Shown piece by piece: positions 12,080 to 24,100 of a stretch of DNA of 64,000 nucleotides. The translations under genes were made by a program, and so were the position numbers. The notes beneath the pieces were generated by a model. It saw only the letters and a list, made by a program, of their open reading frames with translations, was not told the DNA's origin and did not search any database. Origin of the DNA: Tetmemena sp. SeJ-2015 (taxonomy: Eukaryota; Ciliophora; Spirotrichea; Sporadotrichida; Oxytrichidae); NCBI GenBank assembly GCA_027382625.1, contig JAJKFJ010021860.1:1-64000 (forward strand), in the 5' to 3' direction. The first letter of the stretch is position 1; every line of letters begins with the position of its first letter.

Positions 12080-14075
12080 ATGGCTATAAAATCTCTACAG
12101 TCTAACGCAATAGCAGGTCTTGGATCTTCCTACTCTTCTTCCTTGGGATAAGGAGGAGGCTTAAAACTTGGTGATGGTAGTTTAGTGCTCAGGCCTACTG
12201 AAGTGAAGGATGAGGAATTTTCTCAAATCTCTGAAATGTCCAACAGCAACACAGATAATAATGGGACAGCTAGCAAAGGATTTGCAACAGACATCTTCAT
12301 GAAGAAAATTGCTTCTTTCAAGAATCAAAATATACTCAAATCTGCTTAGGCCACCACTGAACCAAACGCAAACGATTTTTATTCAAGATTATCTGCTCTG
12401 AAAGATTCAACATCAAGTATCAAGAACTAATTCCCATTTGCAAGTGGCAATTAGTAAGATGAGAGGGCTTCAATCTCCTTACAAAACCAACTTTAGAGTT
12501 CAGCATTTTCACAATAGTCGCCATTCTAACGAAGCAATTCATCAGCTACTCCAACAAAGCAGCTAATTACATTGACTTCAGCAGTCATTTAGCAGATTGC
12601 CCTTTTGAAGACCTAGCTCACTAAAACAGTTCAGCAGCTCGAAAGCTTCATGTCGGATACAGAGCGCTAGGCTAAAAGTATCCTTTCCAACCTCGAAATT
12701 AAAGCTAAAGAGCATCAATAAATATCTCAGGATGATGATGTTGCCAAGGAAAAATGTGTCTATGAATTGAGGTATTACATGGAAAATTCAATGACGAATG
12801 CTGAGATACTTAGGTCATGTGTCCAAGCTTATATCGACAGTCTGATGATGATTAATGAGTTTAAGTTACCCCAACTTAATCTACCGAAAGAAGTCTTTAG
12901 TCAAGGGGAAATCGTCCACAAAACTTAGGAAAAAGGAATTCAATCTTGCTGCAAGATTATTGAGAGGAACAATTACAAGCTATTTGGAATTCAATCTCCT
13001 GATAGGATGACGACAGAGTTAGTAAAAATTGAGCTAGAGGGAGATGAAAGCAGACCTTAGCTGATTAAAGTTAAGACCTACAATAAAAAGATCAACTTGG
13101 TCATGCTCCATTAAGATAGATTGATCTGTGACGATATGGTCTATACTTACAATGAGGATGCTCAATTTCGGTTACTATAAGATTTGGAATAAAAGGATGT
13201 CTTGACAGGATGCGAAATAACTGAAACCATCATGATATTAGGGCATGCTTCTGGGGCGAGGATAAGCGTTTGGAAATGGAATGGGTAGTGCTATGTCTTT
13301 AAGTAAAAGTCCTCCCCATATCATGGAAGCGGTTATCATGAATTTACGACCACGAGATTAATGAAAGATCCCTACAATCCACTGCAGAGTACTGTATATG
13401 GTGTCTTTGGATCTAACATTTTAAGCAGGGTGAACTTTGATGGTCGAAGAATTAAGGAGTGTGAGAAGACGAAGATGTGTGGAAAGCCTATGATTATAGT
13501 TGACTATAAACTTATCGCTGAAGATTTGCTAATTGTACTCTACACTCAATAAGTTATAGTGATGGATCCCAGAGAGAAAGGAACTAAGCTGACAAGTGTT
13601 AAAATTGAGGTTCCTTAAGAGGCTCTCATCATGCCAGCCAACTTTGACTTCACTATGATGCCAATACTAATAGTAAGAGGCGTAAATGGTTAATGGGAGT
13701 ATCTTGATGTGAAGAAAGTCTGGTTTCAGAGGAAAGGTTCCCTAGGAATTATAAGGCGTAAAATATTTTGCCTCCTTCGATAAGATAAAGGACGATTTTC
13801 TGGTGATGATAGGTAGTGAGTAAACAGCATCTGGACTGACTTAAGTTGTGTAGCCTAGATATAGATACAGTGAAGAAGAGTCACACTCTATTGATGTCTA
13901 ATTAAGACTGTTAAAATATTTTTAAATTCTTGTTGATATTTTAAATCCTAAAATAATTCTCATTTTAATAAAAAATAATTATAGAAGAGATTAATATTTC
14001 TTAATTTATAATTATAGTAAATTAAAGAGTAAATATAAAGTTATTTTTGTGCTTTAATTGCTTTTGATTGCATGA
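12080..14075 (+). CDS. Paralogue A of an unrecognised coiled-coil family
   Basis: The ATG at 12080 opens a protein of roughly 600 residues. It has a Gly/Ser/Gln/Asn-rich N-terminus, then a coiled-coil segment around residues 170-240 (LLKTQLTKTVQQLESFMSDT). A conserved C-terminal half follows, containing DRLICDDMVYTY, ITETIMILGHASG, ISIWKWNG and DYKLIAEDLL. Paralogues B, C and D share the same order: an ICDD (or ICDQ) strand, an ILGH/VFGH strand and an SIWxWxx strand. The repeated short beta-like strands suggest a propeller-like fold, but no standard WD or Kelch signature is present. A 19 bp insert at 13734 shifts the frame; excising it joins FQRKG to VKYFASFD. After about 13900 the frame stays open to TGA 14073-14075, so the true C-terminus is uncertain. 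Confidence 0.75.
13734..13756 (+). other. IES in gene A, pointer AAGG
   Basis: AAGG at 13734-13737 and 13753-13756. Removing 19 bp corrects a frameshift in the C-terminal domain, in the region homologous to the last strands of paralogues B and D. A 4 bp pointer alone is not decisive. Confidence 0.5.
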
Positions 14076-14088
14076 GGACTGATTATCG

Positions 14089-16028
14089 TCATTTGATATC
14101 AATGGAATAGAGAGTTACCCTGTCATGTCTGGTAAGATCAAATCCAACCACTATGGTTTCTTCTAAGTGCTTCAGTCCCTTTCTTTTATTTCTGTAATTC
14201 ATTTGGCCTATTACCTCAGTGAAGTCGAGTTCAGGAACTCTACCCAAGCCTTGAGTCTCCAAGTCATATAAAGTATACCCTTTAGTGGCCTTAATTAAAA
14301 CCTTCGAGAGTGTCCCATTTTTGTAATTGTGTGGGACAATTAAAGTAGGCTGGTCCATATCCAAGGAGATAACTCTTTTAAAAGCGTTTTCAATGAAATT
14401 AGTTAGCACGAGCTCCCTTTGATAAAGCATTAGTAAGTGCTCAGCATCGAGGACATAGATATCTAGAATCTTACTTCTCCTTCGAGATATCTTCATCTTT
14501 TCAGAGTTACTAACATTTGTGCCATCTAGCTTAACCCTGAAGAGATGATGATCGCCCAATATTACAAACACCTGCTAGTTCATTGGAGAGAAGATATCTT
14601 GCTTGATCATATGAACTGACATGTTGTAATAGCTTTTGTAGTGGATCAGTGGACCACACTATAATCGCAGGTATTGAAATCCTTGCCAATTCCAAATACT
14701 TATCGTACCTCTCATAACATGGCCAAGTACAATTACACTCTCTGTGATGTAGCAACCACAGACTGGATAAGGATCATCAAGATTTTGCACTACTTTAAAT
14801 GCCTCACCTGATTTGAGACTATAAACATTCTGATCGCAAATTAATCGATCTTCATGCATCAGAATGAAACTCACTCTTTGCTTCATCGTTCTCACATGCT
14901 TCACCTCTTTAATTTAAGGCATCCCCTCTTAAGTAGCTTCAGCAACATCTAATGTATAAATATCAGTTAAGCTTGCTTGAGCCTGTCTAAGTGCAAAAGT
15001 ATTTTCATTGATGATCAAAAGCTCAGGTTCATACCTCACAACATCATCATTCTAAATCAACGGATCGACACTACACTGCATTCTAACATTGCAGTATACC
15101 TCCCTAGCAAATATATCTGCTGGCACTCTAAAATGGTTTAGCGATTCTATAGTCTCTGTGAAATTGCTAGTACTGTATTTATTCTATCCATATTTCTCCC
15201 TTGAGCTTAAAGAAAGCCTAGATACTTTTACTCCAGTTCCTCAAAAAGCAAGTATTCCTATTCTACCACTGGATTCAATCCATATTCTCTTTTTAAAACT
15301 GTAATCTCTACCTCCTTTTAATCTTTACCTCTCTATAGATCCTCAAGCTTATTTATTAGATATCCTTGTTGAGTTTCTATATCCGCAACCATTTTATCGA
15401 TCTTTGCTAAAAGCCTAACCTTAGATTCCATTAGTCTTTCCTTGCGATGAATAGAGTCCTTAATTTTTTGAAGGAATCGAGTGCACTCAGCCTTGTTATT
15501 GAGCAACAACTTAGCTGATCTATTGCTGAGAATTAATTTGCTATTGCTGTAAATTCTTATGCGCCTAAATCATATGCTATACTTGCTGGTATTTCTATAC
15601 CTCATTCCCACAAGTCGTATTGAACTGCTCATAAGCTTATTGGTAATTCTACACCACTCGAGTTATTCCCTCTCGAATTTACCTTGCTTCATAGTTGCAA
15701 GCTAGGATTTTATAGAGTCTCCAGCTGAGAGTGGCATCTGTTTTGGAATTTGATTCTATCTATCTGGAGGGAAGTAAGCTGACTCAACTATAAGCTCTGG
15801 CTCATCATCACCTTCAATTCCATAATCCTAATCCTCTTCTAAGTATTGCTAATCTACTTCTCTAACAATGAAATTGGGCTATGGGGAATCAATATCTCCA
15901 TTTATCTAAGGATTTAATTTTTCCTCTTCTTCAGCTACGTTTTGATTTTGATCATCATTATCTTGATCGAAAAATTCCTTATTAAATCTTTCGAAATTGC
16001 TTTCAGAGAGTTCAGTTTGCATCATCAT
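14089..16028 (-). CDS. Paralogue B of the coiled-coil family
   Basis: It opens with three consecutive ATGs (complement of 16020-16028) and ends at TGA 14089-14091. The N-terminus is acidic and Asn/Gln-rich; a long Gln-rich coiled coil follows (about 15360-15660). The C-terminal domain has DRLICDQNVYSL, ESVIVLGHVMRG, ISIWNWQG and DAEHLLMLY. It is convergent with gene A (14 bp between open frames) and divergent from nothing on its right, where gene C lies in the same orientation. Three frame breaks are corrected by candidate IESs of 11, 13 and 35 bp. With these removed the reading frame is complete. Function is unknown; the coiled coil suggests oligomerisation. Confidence 0.75.
15196..15234 (-). 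other. IES in gene B, pointer CTCC (35 bp)
   Basis: CTCC at 15196-15199 and 15231-15234, in matching codon phase. Excision joins LLFEELE to KYGQNKYSTSNF and removes a premature TGA. Confidence 0.6.
15489..15504 (-). other. Very short candidate IES in gene B, pointer AGC (13 bp)
   Basis: AGC at 15489-15491 and 15502-15504. Excising 13 bp joins the Gln-rich coil to AECTRFLQKIKDS in frame. Short pointer, so chance is possible. Confidence 0.4.
15684..15698 (-). other. Very short candidate IES in gene B, pointer TTGC (11 bp)
   Basis: TTGC at 15684-15687 and 15695-15698. Excising 11 bp joins SIKSQLA to RQIREGITRVVQNY in frame. Confidence 0.45.
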
Positions 16029-16221
16029 TCCCTAATTTATTTCTAGGTATATTATTTTGCAGATGGCTTTATAACCTAAAATTTAGAAAGTACCAATTTA
16101 AATGTTTTAAACTTAATCTAAAGCTAAAAAAACTTTTGGGTTTTGAATCATTTAAATTGCTCTGAGTTGGGATAAAAGAAATATTTTATTTAAAAAATAA
16201 GTAAAATGGGAATTAAACTTA

Positions 16222-17773
16222 TCACATAATTCCGATTTGAAGGACTACCAACTTTCCTCCTTGGCGCTTGTCATTTGCCAGCACTACCAGCTTATCATCT
16301 CTGACGCCTTCAACGGGACCTATTATACTCATGTACTGCATTATTGGAGCCACATCTCCCTCGAAGCCTCTCTTCATCATGTCTGTGATGAAATACTCAT
16401 TGTTATAGCCCCTGGTGATCACAATAGGAAGAAGGTTGAGATCGAAGTTAGGAGGTACGAGCAGGCAATTCTATTCCAGGCCGAATTTAATGTTTGCTAT
16501 CTTTATGCGGAGAAATAGGATCCTGTAGGCACAACTGATGGGTGTATAGAATAATCACAAGCTTCTATGAAACAACTTTGTAGTCCACAAGCATGAAAGA
16601 CTTGCGAGAAATAGTTTCCTTCCTAGAGTCCTTCAAGCATCTACCATTTATAAGGATCTTGCAGAGGCAGTTGCATCCGAAAACTGCATAGAGAGAGTTA
16701 ACCAAGTCTGAGAAAGGGTCTTTCTTGAGCAGAGTCACAGAGAAATCTTGCTCTTGTCCCCATCCAATGAAAGAGCGGGCTAACTTAATGTACTTAATCT
16801 CATTCCATCTCCATATTGAGAGACGGCCACAGTTTGCATGTCCGAACACAATGATTTGATCAGAGATAGGGCAACCACCTGAGATACTTTTCTCTCCTAG
16901 ATCCTGAATAAAGCTGAAATTTTCCTCCTCATTATCATAAGAGAATACATGATCATCGCATATTATTCTGTTCTCGTGATATATCAGTATATTCACCTTT
17001 CTCTGGATTTATTGCATAGGCTCTATGAATAACTTGTTATCCTCATTCACATTCAATCTTACGAGATCAGTCATGGCAATATCCCTAATTTAAAGTCCCA
17101 TCAAGCTTACACTCACATTATCAATCAAAGTAGTGTAGTTCCCATGAGCGTCATCAACACACTCTGCAATAACTTCTGCAGTGCAACTGATTCCCTTAGC
17201 AAGCTTAAGATCAGGCATCCTAAATTTACTCACTTTCATCAAGTTTTCCTGATACTCGCACACAGTTCTGCGCAAGATTTCTACGTTTTCCACTGACCTA
17301 TCTGTGTAATCCTTGATCTCAAGCAAGAGTTCCTACCTCTTTTAATAAAGAGGTATACTCAGCTGCTAATTTTCAGGTTCAGCCTGTCTTTGTGAAGCTA
17401 TACTGTGATACTCTTTGTACTTAGTATCTAGACTCATAACTATATTCTTAGTGATTCTGTCAGTGTCTGTCACAAATTGATCAAGTTTCTCTGTTGTCTG
17501 CTTTATTTAAGATTTCAGTTGCTGATTTTAGAGAATAACACGCTGAGTACAGTCCAAGAGGATCTTTGAAGTTGATGATGAGGATCCACCAATGCCAGGC
17601 TGATACTAAGCCTGAATTGTGGAGTTAAGCTAGCTAGGTTAGTGATGCATGTGGCTGTAGAGCATTGAGTCATCTTGCTGTCCTGAGTCTAGTTCTCTCT
17701 TAATTCTTTTAACTCTAGAGAGATCTGAGTTCTGATTTCCAAGATTGTTCATCAATGCTAAATTGTTCATCAT
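16222..17773 (-). CDS. Paralogue C of the coiled-coil family
   Basis: Proposed start is the first of two ATGs at 17773; upstream in-frame sequence is AT-rich and Phe-rich. It ends at TGA 16222-16224, about 500 residues. It has a short Asn/Gln N-terminus and a coiled-coil segment (QQLKSQIKQTTEKLDQFV). The C-terminal domain has ENRIICDDHVFSY, SDQIIVFGHANCG, LSIWRWNE and DYKVVSQKL. Same strand as B, about 190 bp downstream of B's start, and transcribed toward it. One frameshift, at about 16520, is corrected by a 10 bp candidate IES. The final part (VITRGYNNEYF to the stop) matches the VIVRG-type strand in paralogue A. Function is unknown. Confidence 0.72.
16516..16529 (-). other. Very short candidate IES in gene C, pointer TAGG (10 bp)
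   Basis: TAGG at 16516-16519 and 16526-16529. Excision joins YTHQLCL to FLRIKIANIKF, giving a collinear match with paralogue A. Confidence 0.45.
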
Positions 17774-18069
17774 GGTTCCTATTGGTGTATTACTGGTAAA
17801 GATGTGAGGAAAGAAGGTATATTGTTGAAATAATATAAATAATATATTGTCAGAACACAACTACTTCTACGAGAAAGTGGGCCAATTTTAAGAAGAAATA
17901 TTTGAATCTAATTTTAGGAATCATTAAATAAAAATCAAGTGAAAGTCTAACTTTCACATTTAAATAGATAAGGTAGATATTTTTTATTTAAGTATTTAAA
18001 TAGTAAGACTCACTCTAAATAATCTTATTTTATAATATAAAGAGTAAAATTGAATAGAATAAATTTTTA

Positions 18070-20722
18070 TCAAATAAGATATGGTTAGGGTTCGCAGGCA
18101 GCTCCCAGCTGCTATACTTGTACTATCTTATTTTATTGATCCAGTTGATAGGGAAAATTATGATTCGAATTTGGTGTGAATCCAAACATGCCATTCATTA
18201 AATTAGGATCTTATGCTTGCTAAGCCAACCCTCTTTAGTTTTGATCGTGAATATTTGCCAGCTTTTCATGAGCTTTTTGAAAAATCTGTGAGTTGATTGT
18301 ATCTACATTACTCTTGATTATCTGCTCATTCAAATTTTACTAGTTCAAATACTATTATTCCTAGGGATTATTAGACTTAATGAAGCTGAATTAATTACCA
18401 ACATTAACCTCTTCTTGAGGTTAAAAGGCCCCGTATCCTTCATAGTCTATCATTTGTAAATCGTCATTTTCATCGGTGCCATTTATAGTTTCTATAAGAT
18501 CATTTATCAGAGTAATCAGATCCTGATTTTCAATAGAATACTCGCAATAATCCTGCAGATGAATGAGATAGTCCCATAAATAGAAATCATCAGTTCTAAT
18601 CTAGTCTTATGTATATTCTGAGTAAGTGACTGAGTTGCACAATAAGTCATAACTGAGGGGAAAGTTGTGAATTATGTTATTGAACACTTCTTGAAACTTT
18701 CCTTCTTGCCTTATGCTTTACTATTGAGGATTGTAAAAGCCATATTTGCAGTCGAATGACCGAGCGTCGAATCCGACTGAAATGTTTGAGAGATTAGTGA
18801 GATTTACAGCTATGTATTTGAAATTTTTCTCTGATAAGATTAGCAAAATAATTGCACTCTATACTAATCCTAATTCAAAGAATTTCTCTATCAAGTAATC
18901 ATCCACACAAAAGGTCAGTTTAGAGATTATTCTTGATAATTCCTTAAATTATTGAGTGTCTATCCTTCTCTTCTTTGCGATGGGGAACTGAAGAATCTAC
19001 TTAAGCAAGTTAGTTTCTAAGATCATTTTCCTTAGGACGATGAATTCATCGCTACTGCTATAAATGAGTCCATTAAAACACTTGAAGCAAGAAGTTAGAC
19101 AATCTGAATACAGCTTATTTCCTCTCAAATCTTGGAGATTTTCAATACACACTGATAAGGTCTAGGGAAAGCCTGCTATGCTCAGAAACTCTGATTGGAA
19201 TTCGAACAAGTAGGTGAAGAAAGATAGGATTTAAATCAGTTCAGCACAAATAGGGAAAATCCAGTCTAGGCTGCGCTGTTAAGTCATCAAAGTGAAAGTT
19301 AGCAGTCTGCTCTAGATTGAAGTTAATCTATCAGACCTGAATAGCTTTTGCGATTCAAGAGCACGCTCAAAATCTTTTACTCTCTCTATGCTAAAAATCC
19401 ATTGATAGAGCTGAAAATATTCAGGATGAAATTATTTTCATCCTCTTGCATATATTCGCAATTGGCTTTTTGATTTAAGTAATAACTGTAAAGCTAGTCC
19501 ATTAATTACTTAAAAATCATCTTGCAGCTCTCATTAAATTCTATGCATTGACTGTTTAATGTTAAAGTAGAAAATAGTTCACACACAGTGATAGTCATTT
19601 GCTCTCCATATTCCTCCTCTTGCAATTCCTATGTCTCTTTCATTAACTCTAAAATCCATTCTACGCATCTTCCATTTCTAATGTACTAAGAGGAAGAAGG
19701 ACTTCTGCGACAAACTTCCTCCAAAGTGTAGAGTTAAAGGTTCAAAGGCTCTAGATCATCATCATCCTCAATTACTCCACCTTCCCAACTCTTATCTATA
19801 GTGCATTTCTTCCTTTTATAATTCTCTAAGTAGCCTTTGAATTAATTCACCATGATATCTGCGAAGTTCAGTTTTTCTAGAAACTCTGGTAAGAAAGAGA
19901 GATTTGTATATTCCGGCTCATCTAAGTTCTTTAACAAGTAGAAAATTATAAAGCTGGCATCTCCTCGAAATATTAGCGTGATAGTTCCTAGATTTATTTA
20001 ATTTAAGCAGCTGGAGCCTATTTTATCCAAAGGCCTTCAATTATGCTCTATGCACTAAATTACATGCCAATCTGACTTTTAGATAAATTGCACTAATATT
20101 TCAATATATTTGTCTTAGCATATATAATTAACTAGTTTTTTACTAAGTGCGAAGCTTCTGATGCAGATTAGGGCAACTATTTTAAGACTCAAAATTTTTG
20201 AATTGCACTACTCAATTTGATTCTGTAAATCTTTGTGCGCTGAACAAAAATACCTCTGTAAAATAAGATCTGGAGTCGTGAGGAGCTCGAAAGCAATATC
20301 TATATCTCCTTCCATGAAAGATACTTTGAAAACTGCGCTTGTGACACTTCTTATCAGCTTTTTTCAATTTTTCTTTGGTTTCTATTTCAAGAGTTGCTAG
20401 GAACAGGTAGACATTTTGAAGGAACTCCTTAAAACTTATCTCTGATTCTGAATGGATTTAAAGTAGAAAATATTCTAGTGCTCTTTCTACTCTGTAAATA
20501 TCGAATGGACTTGGAGGGTTTAGAGACCCCGTCTTTCCTGAATCTCCCAATTAAATTCCTGCTCCTAGTGGTCATATTCTGCATTCCTTTCAATATTGAA
20601 TGGTCTCTGAGTGCTTGACTATTTTTCTTCTTCTTTACCACCATTAAGTTTAGCTGTAAAGAACTGACTTGCTTAATGCGAGAAGATCTTTCGAGTTCTT
20701 CTGTTATCTTTGATTTGGGCAT
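18070..20722 (-). CDS. Divergent importin-alpha-like ARM-repeat protein
   Basis: The ATG at 20722 is followed by a basic segment (VVKKKKNSQALRDHSILKG) that resembles an importin-beta-binding domain. A series of helical repeats follows. After removing two IESs, three repeats align with the importin-alpha pattern: FIQKSDWHVIQCIGSSCLNQ with INLGT (cf. LQFEAAWALTNIASGT), then LIDQQRSLDWIFPICAELIQ, then CLTSCFKCFNGLIYSSSDEF. The C-terminal tail is Gln/Asn-rich and ends at TGA 18070-18072. The protein is much diverged; Trp/Asn array residues are only partly kept, so it may be a lineage-specific adaptor. A further frame change near 20360 (between LEIETKE and SVTSAVFKV) was not resolved. Role inferred: nuclear import cargo adaptor. 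Confidence 0.6.
19278..19326 (-). other. IES in importin-like gene, pointer GTTAA (44 bp)
   Basis: GTTAA at 19278-19282 and 19322-19326. Excision corrects a frameshift and produces an ARM repeat core (QQRSLDWIFPICAELIQ) that aligns with the importin-alpha family. Confidence 0.75.
20018..20051 (-). other. IES in importin-like gene, pointer CTAT (30 bp)
   Basis: CTAT at 20018-20021 and 20048-20051. The insert carries an in-frame TGA. Excising 30 bp yields HVIQCIGSSCLNQINLGT, which lines up residue for residue with an ARM repeat. Confidence 0.75.
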
Positions 20723-20739
20723 CTCTTGCCTTATTGCGC

Positions 20740-21196
20740 AGGGAAACTTGAAAGTTCTACTGTTTGAGTGAAAACCTGTTTTAGTCTTGTTTTTAGGGTG
20801 CTAACAAGTCTCTTGAGCCTTCTTCTTACCCTTTTTATTAAGGGGGGAAAATTAGAGTTTTGGGTAGTCCCAAAGTGAATGAAAGTTGTGGCTTCATTGT
20901 TTAAAAAAATTAGTTAAGTAAAGTTATTAATGAGTAGTATGTAGTGTGCGTATACTAAATGGAAATGAAATATTTAAATTAAATATGCCCTTATATTATA
21001 ATCTCTGTATAATAAAAATACTTTTTTGTAAATTGAAAGCAAAAATAAGACCTCTATCCAATGCTAATGCGCACTTTCCAATATTTATTTTTGTAAATCT
21101 CTGGTGGTACTTTAAAATTGGAGTTTAACAATCTGTTTTTATAGTGGTTTGTTAGTATTGGTTAAATTATTAAAATTTTAAATTCCTATAAACTGA
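20740..21196. other. AT-rich divergent spacer
   Basis: Region between the minus importin-like gene and plus gene D. It is AT-rich with no supported coding frame and presumably holds both upstream regions. Confidence 0.4.
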
Positions 21197-24100
21197 ATGA
21201 GCAATATATCACAGCGCCTCCTCTCATTCAAATTCCCTAATAAAGTTCTACAAGCTTTAGTAGAAGCCTTAAAATGGATAAAAGCATATCAAATAAATAA
21301 GCAAGTGGAGAATAAAGATACATAGAAGACTGTAGCTTCAGAGAAGAATTCATCTAAAGCTATTCCTAAAGGAGATAAAGGATCTAAATCCAAAAGATAA
21401 AAACAAAGGATGACTCTCAAATTTAAAAAGAGACATCTTCATATATAGAGGCTCATAGTTAGTACAATTTCTAAGGATAGCCTTTTCATCCTTCTTACTA
21501 CGGAGATCCTAGGATTATTGATCCTGCAGGGATACCTTCGTATCTGCCTGGATATGAAAGTTACTTTTACAATAATCAGCATTACCCTCCAGAATATAGC
21601 TACCCTCCCATGATTGCTTAGAGCTTCGTACCTCAACCACCTCCATATGATTATATGCATCCATCGCACTAACAATAAGCCTACCCTGGTAATTTCCCCA
21701 CTCTGCTAGATTAATTACAGGAAGAGAATAGTTACTACTAGCAATACTCTTCATAAATGCCTCCATAACCAATAGCATCTATCTAGTCCTTAGAATTTAA
21801 ATAATGACCACTTGAATCCAGAAGAAGACTTATAAATTGAGAAGGAGGAGAAGAAGAAACTTGATTTTCCAAAGACTCACAAGATCGGAAACACAAGCTA
21901 TTTGACAGACTCTATAACAATTGAAGGAGGTGATAAACTCTAAACTGTAAGTTTACTTATTTGTTTAATTGATTTACACTTAGATTGAGATACCGATCAT
22001 TTAGTTGAGCAAGTTAAATGGAAATGCCAATTCTATTGCAGCAAAAACTGGTAATAGCTAGATTTAAAGTTCAGCAAGCCCAGTTAAGAAACCTCAAAAG
22101 AGGAAGAAACCAACTCCAGCCAAGTGTTAAATTACCACTGCTTCAAAAGAACCAATAATTGCTCCAATTAATGATGAAAAGAGCCGAAAAGGTGGAAATA
22201 GAGCACAATAAAAATCGAAAACTTAGAATCAGGTGTAGAGTAGTAGCTCTAATCCTAAAAATAAGCCTGCAGTCTCAAGAAAGAAAAACGGAAAGCCCAA
22301 TGCTGCAAAAACTATGTAGAGCTCGATTTCGATGGAAAGATAGCTGAACTTTAGGAGAATGATGTCATAATGAGCGAGGTAGATGAAGACAGTTCGAAAA
22401 GTAATAAAACTAAGCCATCATAAGATAAAAATAAGTTAATCAAAGTCGATAATGCATCAACTTCAAAACTTAATCCTAAAAACTCAAGCAATATGAGACA
22501 AAATGATGTGGGTAAGTTAAGTCTGAAAGAAGCTGAAGAGGATGAATAGTCTGATCTTAGGAGCTTTGAAGGGAATATTGATGATATAAAACACTAGATA
22601 GACTAAATATTGGATAAAAGGTCGTAGGCTGAAAAATAAAAAGAGAAGGATTTAGATAAAGATATTAAAATGTATGGAGAGGATTATGATTACTATCAGG
22701 ATTTCAATAATCCTGAAAATAGAGATCTTTATTAAGTTCCCAAAGAAGAACCATGTGTATAAAGAGGCTATGACCTGAAGATGAAAAAGAAACTTGCAGT
22801 TTCTGCTATAGAGTAAATGCTGCAGGATTCAAAAGAGCCCCAAATGAGAAACCAAAGAAAGCAAATAACTTCAGTGAACCTTGGGAGAGAGAATCGCTTG
22901 AACCCAAAATAAACCTAATAGAAATAATTTTCATATTAGTCGGAGTAGAGCAGTGACTAATCTAGTGGGCACCAGTCCTAAGATAAGTAGATTTATGAAA
23001 TCCTAATAGAGCAGGCTTCAGATATGAAAAATCAAATACAAGATATTAATGAGCTGATCATAAAAGCAAAACAGAGGATAATAGATCTTTCAGCAGATGT
23101 GGAGAGAGTTACTGATCAAGTTATAGCCACTCTTGATCATAAGATTACTGCACAAATGGATCACGAAAATATCTGCGCCAAGTCAGAGGATGGAGAGAAA
23201 ACTAATCCTGAGGAGATATAAAGAGCTAGTTAAATTATGAAGGACATTCATGAGTATTGTGGAAGGTCTTTGAAGACTGTGAAAAGCATGCGAGAAGAAG
23301 TGTTAACTTACAAATCTGCACTTCGTCAAATCACAGAGTCAAAGCTCCCTAAGTTTGTTATTGAGAAAGATCTCTCAATACATAACAATATAGTCGGAGT
23401 GTGCGATATACCCCAGTAGATGCGGTTACGACTTCATGTATCCTCAGCTCAGTGAAGACTTAGTAGCCTATACAAATAAGTAGATTAATTAGACTGATAT
23501 TGTGGCTTTCTCCTTTGATGAGAAGACTCAAGTCTACTAGATGAATGTGGTAAAGTCTTTCTCTAAGTCTTACAAGATGGTAGTACAGCATGTGGATAGG
23601 ATAATTTGCGATGACTAAGTTTACGTTATAGATGAGAAGACTGGCGTGTTCAACCTTATGCAGAATTTAGACTAAGCAGATGTAACAGCAGCCTACTGTG
23701 TAACTGAAAAATTGATAGTCTTTGGGCACAGTTTTTGCCAGAAGCTGTCAATCTGGGAGTGGCAAAACGGAAGTTACAACTTCCTGTAAAAAGGGCAACT
23801 CGTAAAGAACATGTAGAATTACATAAACTATCCGATAACACTAATGAGGAAAGATATCTTCTCTGACTTAGTGAGCGAAATATTTTGCGTGATGAATAGC
23901 TGTGGAGTTTATCGAATATAGATGAACGGCAAAGACATAGCGCAGTCTCGGAAGACAAATGTTTGGTCGAACAAGCGAAATTAGACTCTGGACTATAAGC
24001 AACTTGACAAGCATCTAATGCTGATCTTTTACACAAATTAAATGCTAGTAGTTGATTATGCAGTGGGATAGAAAGTCAAGAAGGTTATGTTCTAAGTTGA

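Noticed and set aside
16237..16518. Plus-strand ORF of 93 codons
   Set aside because: It is the shadow of the C-terminal part of gene C on the minus strand.
23656..24036. 126-codon minus-strand ORF
   Set aside because: It is antisense to the conserved C-terminal domain of gene D, which aligns with paralogues A-C.
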